Part shown: positions 10,620 to 19,043 of the stretch, piece after piece
Layout: each line of letters opens with the position of its first letter
Numbering within the stretch: position 1 is the stretch's first letter
Assembly: GCA_037200445.1 (NCBI GenBank)
Contig: JBBCGH010000001.1
Coordinates: 930,001-994,000, forward strand
Direction of reading: 5' to 3'
Source: Alphaproteobacteria bacterium
GTDB taxonomy: Bacteria > Pseudomonadota > Alphaproteobacteria > Rhizobiales > Xanthobacteraceae
DNA length: 64,000 nucleotides
Notes under the pieces: generated by a model
The model's input: the letters and a program-made list of their open reading frames with translations, nothing else
Told to the model about the DNA's origin: nothing
Databases searched by the model: none
Program-made: the position numbers and the translations under genes

Positions 10620-11545
10620 CACGCGCGCCCCTTCGCGGGGAAGAGCCCGGCCGGACGCAAGTAAAGCACCACGGCCATCAGGAGGTAGATCAGCATGGAG
10701 GCGATCGCAGGCCCGACGGTGCGCGCCGGCGAGGGCGCCATGAACAGGCGCAGGATGTCGACCGCGAACGAACGTCCGAGCGTATCGACGAGCCCGATGA
10801 TGAGCGCCGCCAGGAATGCGCCGCGGATCGAGCCGATGCCGCCGATCACGATCACGACGAACGCCAGGATCAGGATGGTGTCGCCCATGCCGGGTTCGAC
10901 CGAGAGGATCGGCGCGATCATGATGCCGGCAAAGCCCGCCAGCATGGTGCCGAAACCGAACACGATCATGAACAGGCGGCGGATGTTGACGCCGAGCGCC
11001 GAGACCATCGGTGCATTCGTCGCGCCTGCGCGCACCAGCATGCCGACGCGGGTGTGCCCGACGAGCAGATAGAGAATGAGAGCGACTGCAAGACCTGAGC
11101 CGATGATGACCAAACGCCACACCGGATAGAGGATGCCGGGCATCAGCACGACCGAACCGGAGAAGATTTCCGGCATCGGCAGGCTCAAGGGCGACGCGCC
11201 CCATAAGAGCTTCACGCCCTGATTCAGGAAGATGATGATGCCGAAGGTCGCGATCACCTGATCGAGGTGGTCGCGATCGTAGAGATGGCGGAAGACCGCG
11301 AATTCGAGGATGAGCCCGAACACCAGCGCGGCGCCGAGAGCCAGCACCAGCGCGAACAGGAAGTTGCCGGTCAGCCCGTAGAACATCACGGCGAGATAGG
11401 CGCCGAGCATGTACTGCACGCCGTGCGCCAGATTGATGAAGTCCATCACGCCGAACACCAGCGTGAGCCCGGCGGCAATCAGGAACAGCAGTACGCCGAG
11501 CTGCAGGCCATTGAGCGTCTGGACGATGAGGAGGGTGAGGGACAT
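10619..11545 (-). CDS. livH: HAAT-family ABC transporter permease, LivH type
   Basis: A 308-residue inner-membrane permease that starts MSLTLLIVQTLNGLQLGVLL and carries the LivH motif FGVMDFINLAHG near its N-terminus. ATG 11545 is preferred; a further 23 upstream codons are open but run into repeat sequence. It is coupled to livM by an overlapping stop/start and separated from the binding-protein gene by a 242-base repeat-containing gap. Confidence 0.92.
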   Translation of the reverse strand: MSLTLLIVQTLNGLQLGVLLFLIAAGLTLVFGVMDFINLAHGVQYMLGAYLAVMFYGLTGNFLFALVLALGAALVFGLILEFAVFRHLYDRDHLDQVIATFGIIIFLNQGVKLLWGASPLSLPMPEIFSGSVVLMPGILYPVWRLVIIGSGLAVALILYLLVGHTRVGMLVRAGATNAPMVSALGVNIRRLFMIVFGFGTMLAGFAGIMIAPILSVEPGMGDTILILAFVVIVIGGIGSIRGAFLAALIIGLVDTLGRSFAVDILRLFMAPSPARTVGPAIASMLIYLLMAVVLYLRPAGLFPAKGRA

Positions 11546-11588
11546 TCGTGTGCCGACGGTGCCACGAGCGATGGTAGCGGCGATTGTG

Positions 11589-11764
11589 CCCTCTCCCCTT
11601 GTGGGAGAGGGCATCTCGGATTTTCAGCGCGGAAGAATGGGTGAGGGGTCTTGCACCGTTTGTCCTAACCCCTCACCCATCTTTCTTCGTGGCACCTCCG
11701 AGCAGCCCTCTCCCACCACAAGGGCGTTCACGCCCGTCTTCGACGGGCTATGGGGAGAGGGCGC
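11589..11764. repeat. Intergenic hairpin repeat (CCCTCTCCCC family) between binding protein and livH
   Basis: Starts CCCTCTCCCC with TTGTGGGAGAGGG pairing back, continues through GGGTGAGGGG and its complement CCCCTCACCC, and ends GGGGAGAGGG. The stacked inverted repeats fill most of the 11546-11787 gap inside the operon. Related units lie at 49365, 55225 and 56487. Such structures can protect or terminate the mRNA of the upstream binding-protein gene; that role is inferred. Confidence 0.7.
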
Positions 11765-11787
11765 ATCAACGTGCATCGAAGCTCGCT

Positions 11788-12948
11788 TCACTTCATCGGG
11801 CAATCCTTCACGTGCGGATCCGAGTAGTTCTCGAACACCTTCTGCACGATCTCGGTCTGGAACTTGCCGTCGGCGCGCTTCGCAACCTTCACCAGGTAGA
11901 AGTCCTGGATCGGGTAGTGATTGGTGTTGAACTTGAAAGCGCCGCGCAACGACTTGAAGTCAGCCTTCTTTATCGCCGCGCGCAGCGCATCCTTGTTGTC
12001 GGTCTTGCCGCCGGTCGCCTTGAGCGCCGAGTCGATCAGCATCGCGGCGTCATAGGCCTGGAACGCGTAGGAGGCCGGCACCGCGTTGTATTCCTTCTCG
12101 TAGGCCGCGACGAAGGCCTTGTTCTGCGGATTGTCGAGATTCGGCGCCCACGTCGAACCGCCGAAGAAACCGAGCGCAGCATCCTGCTGCGCCGGCAACG
12201 TCGATTCATCTACCGTGAAGGCCGAGAGGAACTTGATCTTGTCGGCGAGGCCGGCCTGGCGGAATTGCTTGACGAAGTTCACGCCCATGCCGCCCGGCAG
12301 GAACACGAAGATCGCATCCGGCGCAGCCGTCCCAATCTTCGAAATTTCGGCCGAATAGTCGAGCTGGTTGAGGGGAACGTAGACCTCGTCCGCGACCTCG
12401 CCCTTGAAGTTGTGCTTGAAGCCAGCAAGTTCGTCGCGGCCGGCCTGGTAGTTCGGCGCCATCAGGAACGCCTTCTTGATGCCGGTGTCCTGCGCGTACT
12501 TGCCCATCGCCTCGGCGTTCTGATCGTTTTGGTATGAGGTGACGAAGAAGTTCGGGTTGCACTCATTGCCGGCGAAGTTCGAGGTGCCGGCGTTGGGCGA
12601 GATCAGGATCACGCCGGCATCGGTCACCGGCTTCATCATCGCGATCAGGATGTTCGAGAAGATAGGGCCGACCACGAAATCGACCTTGTCGCGCTCGACA
12701 AACGCCTTGGCCTTGCCGACTGCGACGTCGGGCTTGAGTTCGTCGTCCTGCACGATCAGTTCGACCTCGCGCCCGCCGAGCTTGCCGCCGAGCTGTTTCA
12801 GCGCGAGCTGAAAGCCGTTGCGCTGCTGTACGCCGAGTGCCGCAGGCGGGCCCGAGAGCGTGGTCAGGATGCCCACTTTCAGTTTATCCTGAGCGGCGGC
12901 CTGCGTGGCCACGAGGCCAAGCGCCGCAACCAGCATAAGTTTCTTCAT
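11788..12948 (-). CDS. ABC transporter substrate-binding protein (type 1 periplasmic fold, HAAT family)
   Basis: A 386-residue periplasmic binding protein. The start ATG 12948 gives a clean signal peptide, MKKLMLVAALGLVATQAAAQ, and has GGAGGA five bases upstream; the longer frame does not. The mature domain opens LKVGILTTLSGPPAALG and ends near HVKDCPMK. It is the first gene of the livHMGF operon. Its class is common beside aromatic-acid genes in Rhodopseudomonas and Bradyrhizobium, which suggests an aromatic or dicarboxylate ligand; this is an inference. The double-hairpin element at 12978-13144 lies just upstream and probably within its leader. Confidence 0.92.
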   Translation of the reverse strand: MKKLMLVAALGLVATQAAAQDKLKVGILTTLSGPPAALGVQQRNGFQLALKQLGGKLGGREVELIVQDDELKPDVAVGKAKAFVERDKVDFVVGPIFSNILIAMMKPVTDAGVILISPNAGTSNFAGNECNPNFFVTSYQNDQNAEAMGKYAQDTGIKKAFLMAPNYQAGRDELAGFKHNFKGEVADEVYVPLNQLDYSAEISKIGTAAPDAIFVFLPGGMGVNFVKQFRQAGLADKIKFLSAFTVDESTLPAQQDAALGFFGGSTWAPNLDNPQNKAFVAAYEKEYNAVPASYAFQAYDAAMLIDSALKATGGKTDNKDALRAAIKKADFKSLRGAFKFNTNHYPIQDFYLVKVAKRADGKFQTEIVQKVFENYSDPHVKDCPMK

Positions 12949-12977
12949 TTGTGTCCTCCGGAAAGTCTTCTTCGTCC

Positions 12978-13144
12978 CTAGTGTCCCGATTCCGAAGTTC
13001 GCAAACCCTCGCGGCACCCTCTGACGCGAACTTCGGAATCAAAGGGACACTAGCAAATCTATGATTCTAGTGTGGCTTTTGAATTTGAAGTTCCTCTAAG
13101 AACTTGCCGCGATGATTGGAGGAACTTCAAATTCGCCACACTAG
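12978..13144. repeat. Double-hairpin CTAG element, copy 1
   Basis: Two long inverted repeats in tandem. Hairpin A (12978-13053) and hairpin B (13067-13144) both begin and end with CTAG and are joined by a 13-base linker. Outer arms read CTAGTGTCCCGATTCCGAAG for A and the complement of CTAGTGTGGCGAATTTGAAG for B. The inner arms carry an extra T-rich bulge of three or four bases. A second copy with the same layout lies at 25289-25453. Confidence 0.85.
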
Positions 13145-13192
13145 CCGAGTATGGCCCGGCCACGCGCCGCGTCCAATGCGGCCAGCCGTCGA

Positions 13193-13214
13193 GATACTTT
13201 AAGTTTAAAATATC
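13193..13214. promoter_or_regulatory. Palindrome resembling the MarR sites (site 3)
   Basis: GATACTTTAAG pairs with TTTAAAATATC; 18 of 22 positions are symmetric. The left half is the same ACTTTAAG half-site as at 4452-4477, and the first nine bases equal those of 4398-4419. It lies in the divergent region serving the binding-protein/liv operon and the cupin gene, suggesting shared control with the aromatic genes. Confidence 0.55.
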
Positions 13215-13380
13215 GGCGTTGTGAAGCCCCAATCTGCGGGCACATTGCCGCGAGGGCTGGCGCGCCCGGTCAGCGTTTACGCTGTCATCAAGTTAACCAT
13301 CGTACCGGGCCGCCTTTTGTTTCGGCGGTCGGCGGTTCGTGATTGAATGGCGCAAAGCGAGAAAATGGAGTCACGCGTTC

Positions 13381-13833
13381 ATGCAACCGCTCACCGCAGG
13401 CATCACCAAGGCGACCACCGGCATCGACGGGATCGTCTGGAATATCCTCGGCCAGACCTATGTGCCGAAATCGCTGAGCGAGCAGGCGTTCTCCTGGCAC
13501 GCGACCTTTCCGCCCGGCACCTTCGTGCCGCCGCACATCCATCCGACCCAGGATGAATTCATCTACATGTTCGAGGGCCGCATGGATGCGCTGATCGACG
13601 GGCGCGAGTATGTGGCGACCGCGGGGGATCTGATCCGGTTGCCAATGAACATTCCGCACGGGCTGTTCAACAAGTCGGATCAGCCGATCAAATGCCTGTT
13701 CTGGGTCACGCCCACGCGCAAGCTTTACGATCTGTTCTGGGCGATCCACGGCATGAAGGAGCAGAATCCGCCCGACGTGGTGGCGCTTTCAGCCAAGCAC
13801 GAGATCGTGTTCCTGCCGCCGCCGGAGGCGTGA
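13381..13833 (+). CDS. Cupin domain-containing protein
   Basis: A 150-residue single-domain cupin. Motif 1 is GTFVPPHIHPTQDEFIYMFEGR with likely metal ligands His52, His54 and Glu59; motif 2, GDLIRLPMNIPHGLFN, supplies His93. ATG 13381 is chosen; a GTG at 13339 would add 14 residues without family support. Cupins bind metals and may be dioxygenases, isomerases or sensors; no substrate can be assigned. It diverges from the binding-protein operon and may be controlled by the palindrome at 13193. Confidence 0.8.
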   Translation: MQPLTAGITKATTGIDGIVWNILGQTYVPKSLSEQAFSWHATFPPGTFVPPHIHPTQDEFIYMFEGRMDALIDGREYVATAGDLIRLPMNIPHGLFNKSDQPIKCLFWVTPTRKLYDLFWAIHGMKEQNPPDVVALSAKHEIVFLPPPEA

Positions 13834-13834
13834 G

Positions 13835-16675
13835 CTAGCTCGCGCGGCCAACAAGCCTGCGCTCCGCGCCGCGCAGCAGCGCGCCGATGTCGGATGCCGG
13901 CCTTGCGGCACTGATCAGGAATCCCTGAATCTGATCGCAACCGAACTCAGCCAGAGCGTGCCGCTGCTCCTCGGTTTCGACGCCCTCGGCCGTCGTCGTG
14001 ATCTGGCGCGCCTTCGCGATTCCGATGATCGCCTTTGTCGTCGCCACCGACCCCTTGTCGTCCGGAAGGTTATTGATGAAACACCGGTCGATCTTGATCT
14101 TGTCGAACGGGAACCGGTGCAGGTAGCTGAGCGACGAAAATCCCGTGCCGAAATCGTCCATCGCAATCCGGACGCCAAGATCGCGCAAATTATGCAGCAC
14201 GGCGAGCGTTGCCTCGTCATCCTGAATGAGCACCGTTTCGGTCATCTCGAGCTCGAGCCGGCGCGCGTGGAGGCCCGTCTCGGCAAGGATCCTGATGATA
14301 TTGAGGACCAGTCCCGGACTTTTGATCTGAACGGGAGACACATTCACCGCAACCTTGATGTCGTGCGGCCAGGATGCGGCGTCGCGGCAGGCCATGGTCA
14401 AGACCCACTCGCCGAGCTGATTGATGAGCCCGGTCTCCTCGGCGAGCGCTATGAATTCGGAGGGCGGCACCATGCCGCGCACCGGGTGCGCCCAGCGCAG
14501 CAGCGCCTCGTAGCCGACCACCGCGTCGCGCCCGATGTCGACGATCGGCTGGTAGTGCAGCTCGAAGGCTCCGCACATGATCGCTTCGCGAAGATCGAAT
14601 TCCAGTGCGCGGCGCGCTTTGGCGCGGGCATCCATCCGCGGCTCGAAAAACTGATAGGTGCCGCGCCCGTTGGCCTTGGCGGCGTAGAGCGCGAGGTCGG
14701 CATTCTTCAGGAGCCGGTCGGCTTCGTCGCCGTCTTCGGGCGCCATCGCGATCCCGATGCTGGTGTCCGAGATGACATGATGGCCGCCGAAGTCGAGCGG
14801 CTGCCGCACCGCCTCCTGGATGCGTGCGACCAGCGCGGTGACGTCCGCCGTTTGCTCGACACCGGTCTGGATGATCGCAAACTCGTCACCCCCAAGCCGC
14901 GCGACGAGGTCGGTATCGCGGACACAGCCGCGCAGCCGGCCGGCAATCGTCACGAGTAATTCGTCCCCGACGGGATGGCCGAGCGTGTCGTTGACGGTCT
15001 TGAAGTGATCGAGATCGAGATAGAGAACCGCGAGTCTCGCCCCGCGGTGCACCCAGGCCAGCTGCTCATCCAGCCGTTCGCGGAACATCATGCGATTCGG
15101 CAGGTCGGTCAGCGCGTCATAGTGCGCGAGATGCGCGATCCGCTCCTGGGCGCGCTTGCCTTCGGTGATGTCCTCGTGGGTTGCAACCCATCCGCCGCCG
15201 GCAAGCGGCTTGTTCACGATCCGGACGGTTCTTCCGTCGGCTGTTTCGATGATGAGCTCGGTTGCCTTGCCCTGCGCGAGATCCCGCAGCAACGATTCGC
15301 GATAGCTGTCCACATCGCCTGCGAAGCTTCCCGTCTCCTTGCGATGGATGATCAGGTCGCGGAGGGTGCATCCGGGCTTCACCACCTGTTCGCTCAGGCC
15401 ATACATGTCGATGTAGCGCCTGTTGCAGATCACGATCCGCTCCGCGGCACTGAACAGCAACAAGCCTTGCGTCATGTTGTTGATCGCGGTGTCGAGCCGT
15501 TGCTTCTCGACGATGATGCGCTGTTTCGACCAGCGATCCTGACGCGAGAACTGTTGAACGATCAGGACCAGGACGATGCCGACCAGGCAACACGAGAACA
15601 GCGCGAAGGCGGTGATGGTCGCGGCTTCCTTGCGCCAGTCGGAGAGCGCCGCGCTGGTTTCGAGCCCGGTCGTCATGATGAACGGGAAGCGCGCAAGACG
15701 CTGCGACGCAAGGATGCGGTCCTTGCCATCCATGAGCCCGATCAGTCGCACCGTCCCGGAGTCTTCGTCGCCCAAAGAGCCGGTCGCCGCGTGGAAGACG
15801 CGACCGATGATCGACTCGATGCGAGGGTAGCGCGCCAGCAGAAGGCCGTCGTCACGCAAGAGCGCAATCGATCCGTGCTCGCCGAGCACGATCGGCTGAA
15901 ACTCCCGTTCGAACTGCGCGATGTCGACTGCGGCGAGTAGCAGGCCGGCAAACTTGCCGTCGATCGTTCGTATGGTGCGGGCAAGCGGGATGATCCACGC
16001 ACCTGTCGCTCTCTTGCGGATCGGTTCGCTGATGAAGGACGTGCGGGTTTCGTCCGCCTTGAGGATGCGGAAAAATGCGCGGTCAGACACGTCGATCTTC
16101 CGGACCGGCCATGATCGGGAGAAGTTGAAAATCTGTCCCTGAGCATTCACAAGCGCGAAAGCGCCGACGTGGGGCAAACCGAGGTGCTTGTCCTTCAGCA
16201 TCAGGTGAGTTTCGAGATTCGTGAACTTCTGCTCGAATTCCTCCGCAGAATGGATGCCGACTGCGGCGATTTGCTCGGCGAGGCTGCCCTGCACGCGATC
16301 GATAATCTCGAAAGTGGCGGTTGACTGCGATGCCAGAACAAACGCGAGATTTTGCAATTGGCGTTCGGCGGCCGTGAGGGCCCGCTCGCGTGAGTTCAAG
16401 ATGGCTGCGACGGAGGCGCAGACGATCAGGCCGACAAGGACGATCCCCGACAGCATCCACCATCGGCGCGGCTGCGGGCGCGAGGTGCCGGGTAAAGCGG
16501 CTGGTGCGCCGGCGCGAGCCGTAAGGCCCGGCAGCGGCGCATCTTCTTCCGCCCCCGCGACTCCTGTCGCACCCATTTTGATCCCGGCGTTCCCCAGCCG
16601 AATACCTACTGGGCCCGGGATGGAGATCGCGTTAGTAACTTTGGTTACCAGGCGGTAAAGACGCGGTTGCGGCAT
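13835..16675 (-). CDS. Membrane-bound sensor with PAS, GGDEF and EAL domains
   Basis: A 946-residue cyclic-di-GMP protein. A membrane segment around residues 73-93 (WWMLSGIVLVGLIVCASV) is followed by an extracytoplasmic Cache-like domain, a second membrane segment (FALFSCCLVGIVLVLIVQQF), a PAS domain (NNMTQGLLLFSAAERIVICN), and then GGDEF and EAL domains. The GGDEF motif is intact at 595-599 and EAL at 723-725, with a later AMDDFGTGFSSLSYL. Either cyclase or phosphodiesterase activity is possible. ATG 16675 is preferred to the GTG at 16717, which would overlap the divergent GNAT gene. Confidence 0.92.
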   Translation of the reverse strand: MPQPRLYRLVTKVTNAISIPGPVGIRLGNAGIKMGATGVAGAEEDAPLPGLTARAGAPAALPGTSRPQPRRWWMLSGIVLVGLIVCASVAAILNSRERALTAAERQLQNLAFVLASQSTATFEIIDRVQGSLAEQIAAVGIHSAEEFEQKFTNLETHLMLKDKHLGLPHVGAFALVNAQGQIFNFSRSWPVRKIDVSDRAFFRILKADETRTSFISEPIRKRATGAWIIPLARTIRTIDGKFAGLLLAAVDIAQFEREFQPIVLGEHGSIALLRDDGLLLARYPRIESIIGRVFHAATGSLGDEDSGTVRLIGLMDGKDRILASQRLARFPFIMTTGLETSAALSDWRKEAATITAFALFSCCLVGIVLVLIVQQFSRQDRWSKQRIIVEKQRLDTAINNMTQGLLLFSAAERIVICNRRYIDMYGLSEQVVKPGCTLRDLIIHRKETGSFAGDVDSYRESLLRDLAQGKATELIIETADGRTVRIVNKPLAGGGWVATHEDITEGKRAQERIAHLAHYDALTDLPNRMMFRERLDEQLAWVHRGARLAVLYLDLDHFKTVNDTLGHPVGDELLVTIAGRLRGCVRDTDLVARLGGDEFAIIQTGVEQTADVTALVARIQEAVRQPLDFGGHHVISDTSIGIAMAPEDGDEADRLLKNADLALYAAKANGRGTYQFFEPRMDARAKARRALEFDLREAIMCGAFELHYQPIVDIGRDAVVGYEALLRWAHPVRGMVPPSEFIALAEETGLINQLGEWVLTMACRDAASWPHDIKVAVNVSPVQIKSPGLVLNIIRILAETGLHARRLELEMTETVLIQDDEATLAVLHNLRDLGVRIAMDDFGTGFSSLSYLHRFPFDKIKIDRCFINNLPDDKGSVATTKAIIGIAKARQITTTAEGVETEEQRHALAEFGCDQIQGFLISAARPASDIGALLRGAERRLVGRAS

Positions 16676-16709
16676 TTCGCCGGGCGAAACAAGACCACGC
16701 AGGGGCGCT

Positions 16710-17162
16710 GTGCACACGATCAGGCGGGCAGGACCAGACGACGCCGAGACCGTGGCAACGCTCTTCCGCGCCGTGCAGCGCGCGTGCCTGCCTTATCTGC
16801 CCGACCTGCATACGGCCGAGGAGGATATCGGCTTCTTCCGCGATCATGTGTTCGTCGAATGCGAGGTGTGGGTCGCGCAAGGCGACGCGATCGATGGCTT
16901 TATCGCGTTCCGTCCGGGATGGGTCGACCACCTGTACGTCCGTCCGGATTGCCAGCGTCGGGGGCTGGGCAAGGTGTTGCTCGCGGTCGCGATGAAGAAC
17001 AACGCGTCGCTGCGGCTCTGGGTGTTCCAGCGCAACACCCCGGCGATCCGCTTCTATGGCTCGCGCGGCTTTCGCGAAATCGAGCGCACCGACGGCAGCC
17101 GCAACGAGGAACGCGAACCCGATGTCTTGATGGAGTGGACGGGCAGCCCTGCCGCAAAGTGA
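16710..17162 (+). CDS. GNAT family N-acetyltransferase
   Basis: A 150-residue acetyltransferase. The acetyl-CoA binding motif A is seen in VDHLYVRPDCQRRGLGKVLL, followed by LRLWVFQRNTPAIRFYGSRGF, the usual motif B of the RimI-like group. The start is a GTG at 16710 with a purine-rich AGGGG just upstream. Substrate unknown. It diverges from the GGDEF/EAL gene and precedes the Bug receptor by 59 bases; no functional link is evident. Confidence 0.85.
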   Translation: MHTIRRAGPDDAETVATLFRAVQRACLPYLPDLHTAEEDIGFFRDHVFVECEVWVAQGDAIDGFIAFRPGWVDHLYVRPDCQRRGLGKVLLAVAMKNNASLRLWVFQRNTPAIRFYGSRGFREIERTDGSRNEEREPDVLMEWTGSPAAK

Positions 17163-17221
17163 CGCCATTGCTCTGAGGTGTGCCGACGCTTAGCCTCGCG
17201 ATCGAAAAGAGGGAGGATACC

Positions 17222-18208
17222 GTGATCGATCGCCGAGCCGCGCTGACGTACGCCTGTTTTTTGCTCGCAGTCCTCAGCACGCAGGCAACGGCGCAGCCCG
17301 CCTCCAAGCCGGTGACCCTGGTCGTCCCTTACGCGGCGGGCGGCGGGACCGATACCGTGGCGCGTCTCATCAGCGAGCACATGGCGCGCTCGCTCGGCCG
17401 CAGCGTCATCATCGAGAATCAGGTCGGCGGCGGCGGCACGATCGCGAACGATCGAGTCGCGCGCTCGCCGCCGGACGGGTCGACAGTGCTCATCAACCAC
17501 GTCGCGTTGCTCGCCGCGCCGAGCCTGTTCAACAACCTGCGCTACGATACCGAAAAAGCATTCGAGCCGATCGGCCTCGTCAACAATGCGCCGATGCTGC
17601 TCGTCGGCCGCAAGTCGATCCCGGGCAGAGGCCCGAAGGATTACGTCGCCTGGATCAAGGAGCAGGGCCCGAAGGCGAACTTCGCGCACGGCGGCATCGG
17701 CAGCAACAGTCATCTGTGCGCCGTTATGATGGGCAATGTGCTCGGCTTCAGGCCGACCGTCGTCGCCTATCGGGGCTCGGCGCCCGCGATCACGGACCTC
17801 CTCGGCGGGCAGGTCGATCTTCTCTGGGACCAGGTCACCAACGCGATCACGCAGGTCCAGTCGGGAAGCCTGTACGGCATCGCCGTCACCTCGCCGCAGC
17901 GGCTCGAGCAACTCAAGGACGTACCGACCACGGCCGAGCTGGGCATGCCCGAGGTCAGCTACACGATGTGGCACGGGCTCTACGTGGCGAAGGGAACGCC
18001 GAAGGAAACCGTGAACGCGCTGAACGCCGCGCTGCGCAAAGCCGTCTCCGATCCCGCCATCGTGGCGAAGCTCAACGACCTCGGCACCGTGCCGTTTCCG
18101 GATACCCAGATGTCGCCGGAGGCGCATGCGAAACTGTTCGCGAGCGACTTGCCACGCGTGGCGAAGCTGGTGGAAAGCTCGGGGATCAAGCAAAGCGAAG
18201 CGAAATAG
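17222..18208 (+). CDS. Bug/TctC family tripartite tricarboxylate transporter substrate-binding protein
   Basis: A 328-residue periplasmic receptor. The start is taken as GTG 17222 because GGGAGG lies seven bases upstream and the result is a clean signal peptide (VIDRRAALTYACFLLAVLST) cleaved near TAQ-PA. The family hallmark VTLVVPYAAGGGTDTVARL follows. Bug receptors bind carboxylates; many are orphan, and no tctAB genes are seen here. It is eight codon-free bases from the uronate dehydrogenase-like gene, so a sugar-acid ligand is plausible but inferred. Confidence 0.88.
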   Translation: MIDRRAALTYACFLLAVLSTQATAQPASKPVTLVVPYAAGGGTDTVARLISEHMARSLGRSVIIENQVGGGGTIANDRVARSPPDGSTVLINHVALLAAPSLFNNLRYDTEKAFEPIGLVNNAPMLLVGRKSIPGRGPKDYVAWIKEQGPKANFAHGGIGSNSHLCAVMMGNVLGFRPTVVAYRGSAPAITDLLGGQVDLLWDQVTNAITQVQSGSLYGIAVTSPQRLEQLKDVPTTAELGMPEVSYTMWHGLYVAKGTPKETVNALNAALRKAVSDPAIVAKLNDLGTVPFPDTQMSPEAHAKLFASDLPRVAKLVESSGIKQSEAK

Positions 18209-18215
18209 GAGCCAC

Positions 18216-19019
18216 ATGAATCGCGTTCTCATTACCGGCGCCGCCGGAAAGATCGGCAGCACGCTGCGCGAAGGCTTGCGCGGCCGCTACCCGGTGCTGC
18301 GCCTGTCGGACATCGGACAGCTCGGTCCTGCCCGCGATGGCGAAGAGATCGCGCCCGCCGACCTCACCGATCTGGCGTCAGTCGAGGATGCCATGAAAGG
18401 CGTCGACTGCGTCGTTCATCTCGGCGCAATCCCGGGCGAGGACACGTGGGAGAAGATCCTGCCCAACAACATCGTCGGCACCTGGAACCTGTTCGAGGCG
18501 GCGCGGCGGCAGGGCGTGCGCCGCGTTGTCTATGCAAGCTCGCATCACGCGGTCGGCTTCTACCGGCGCGCCCGCGTCATCGACTCGACGGTCGTGCCGC
18601 GGCCGGACGGCATCTATGGCGTGAGCAAGGTGTTCGGCGAGGGGGTTGGCCGCCTGTTCGCCGACAAGCACGGCCTGTCGGTTGCCTGCCTGCGGATCGG
18701 CGCGTTTCGCGACAAGCCGAATGACCGTCGCCTGCTGTACGTCTGGCTCAGCCCGCGCGATGCCGTGCATCTGGTCCAATGCTGCATCGACGCACCGGAC
18801 TATCACTTCATCACCGTGTACGGCATCTCCGACAATGCGCGCAGCAAGTACCGCAACACGGGTCTCGAGTTTCTCGGCTACAAGCCGCAGGATAAAGCGG
18901 AGGACTATGCGGCCGACATCATGCGTGCGCCCGACACTGAGGATCCGATCTCGCGACAATTCCACGGCGGCATGTACACGCCGATGGGCTTCGACGGCGA
19001 CGCGGCGCGAATCGAGTAG
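18216..19019 (+). CDS. NAD-dependent epimerase/dehydratase family protein, uronate dehydrogenase-like
   Basis: A 267-residue extended-type SDR with GAAGKIG near the N-terminus and the Tyr134-Lys138 pair in YGVSK. The segments ASSHHAVGFYRR, LRIGAF and YVWLSPRDAVHLV resemble bacterial uronate dehydrogenases, which oxidise galacturonate or glucuronate to the aldaro-lactone. ATG 18216 has AGGAG at proper distance and lies seven bases after the Bug receptor stop. The two genes probably form an operon for sugar-acid use. The specificity is inferred from similarity by eye. Confidence 0.8.
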   Translation: MNRVLITGAAGKIGSTLREGLRGRYPVLRLSDIGQLGPARDGEEIAPADLTDLASVEDAMKGVDCVVHLGAIPGEDTWEKILPNNIVGTWNLFEAARRQGVRRVVYASSHHAVGFYRRARVIDSTVVPRPDGIYGVSKVFGEGVGRLFADKHGLSVACLRIGAFRDKPNDRRLLYVWLSPRDAVHLVQCCIDAPDYHFITVYGISDNARSKYRNTGLEFLGYKPQDKAEDYAADIMRAPDTEDPISRQFHGGMYTPMGFDGDAARIE

Positions 19020-19043
19020 GGGGAGCGGCCTGCTCGTCTACGT

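Larger units (their letters stand above)
12949..13380. promoter_or_regulatory. 432-bp divergent gap between the binding-protein operon and the cupin gene
   Basis: No gene is seen here. The leftward half holds the double-hairpin element (12978-13144). A palindrome like the MarR sites follows at 13193-13214. Bases 13215-13380 lead into the cupin gene and show no clear promoter. If the leftward promoter lies near 13193, the hairpin element is transcribed as the 5' leader of the binding-protein mRNA. Confidence 0.6.

Noticed and set aside
11589-11764. Possible CRISPR or direct-repeat array
   Set aside because: The repeats are inverted rather than evenly spaced direct repeats, with no unique spacers; no cas genes are in the window.
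16632-16648. GTAAC-TTTG-GTTAC dyad as an operator
   Set aside because: Short arms, and it lies within the N-terminal coding region of the GGDEF/EAL gene; no related copy was seen.
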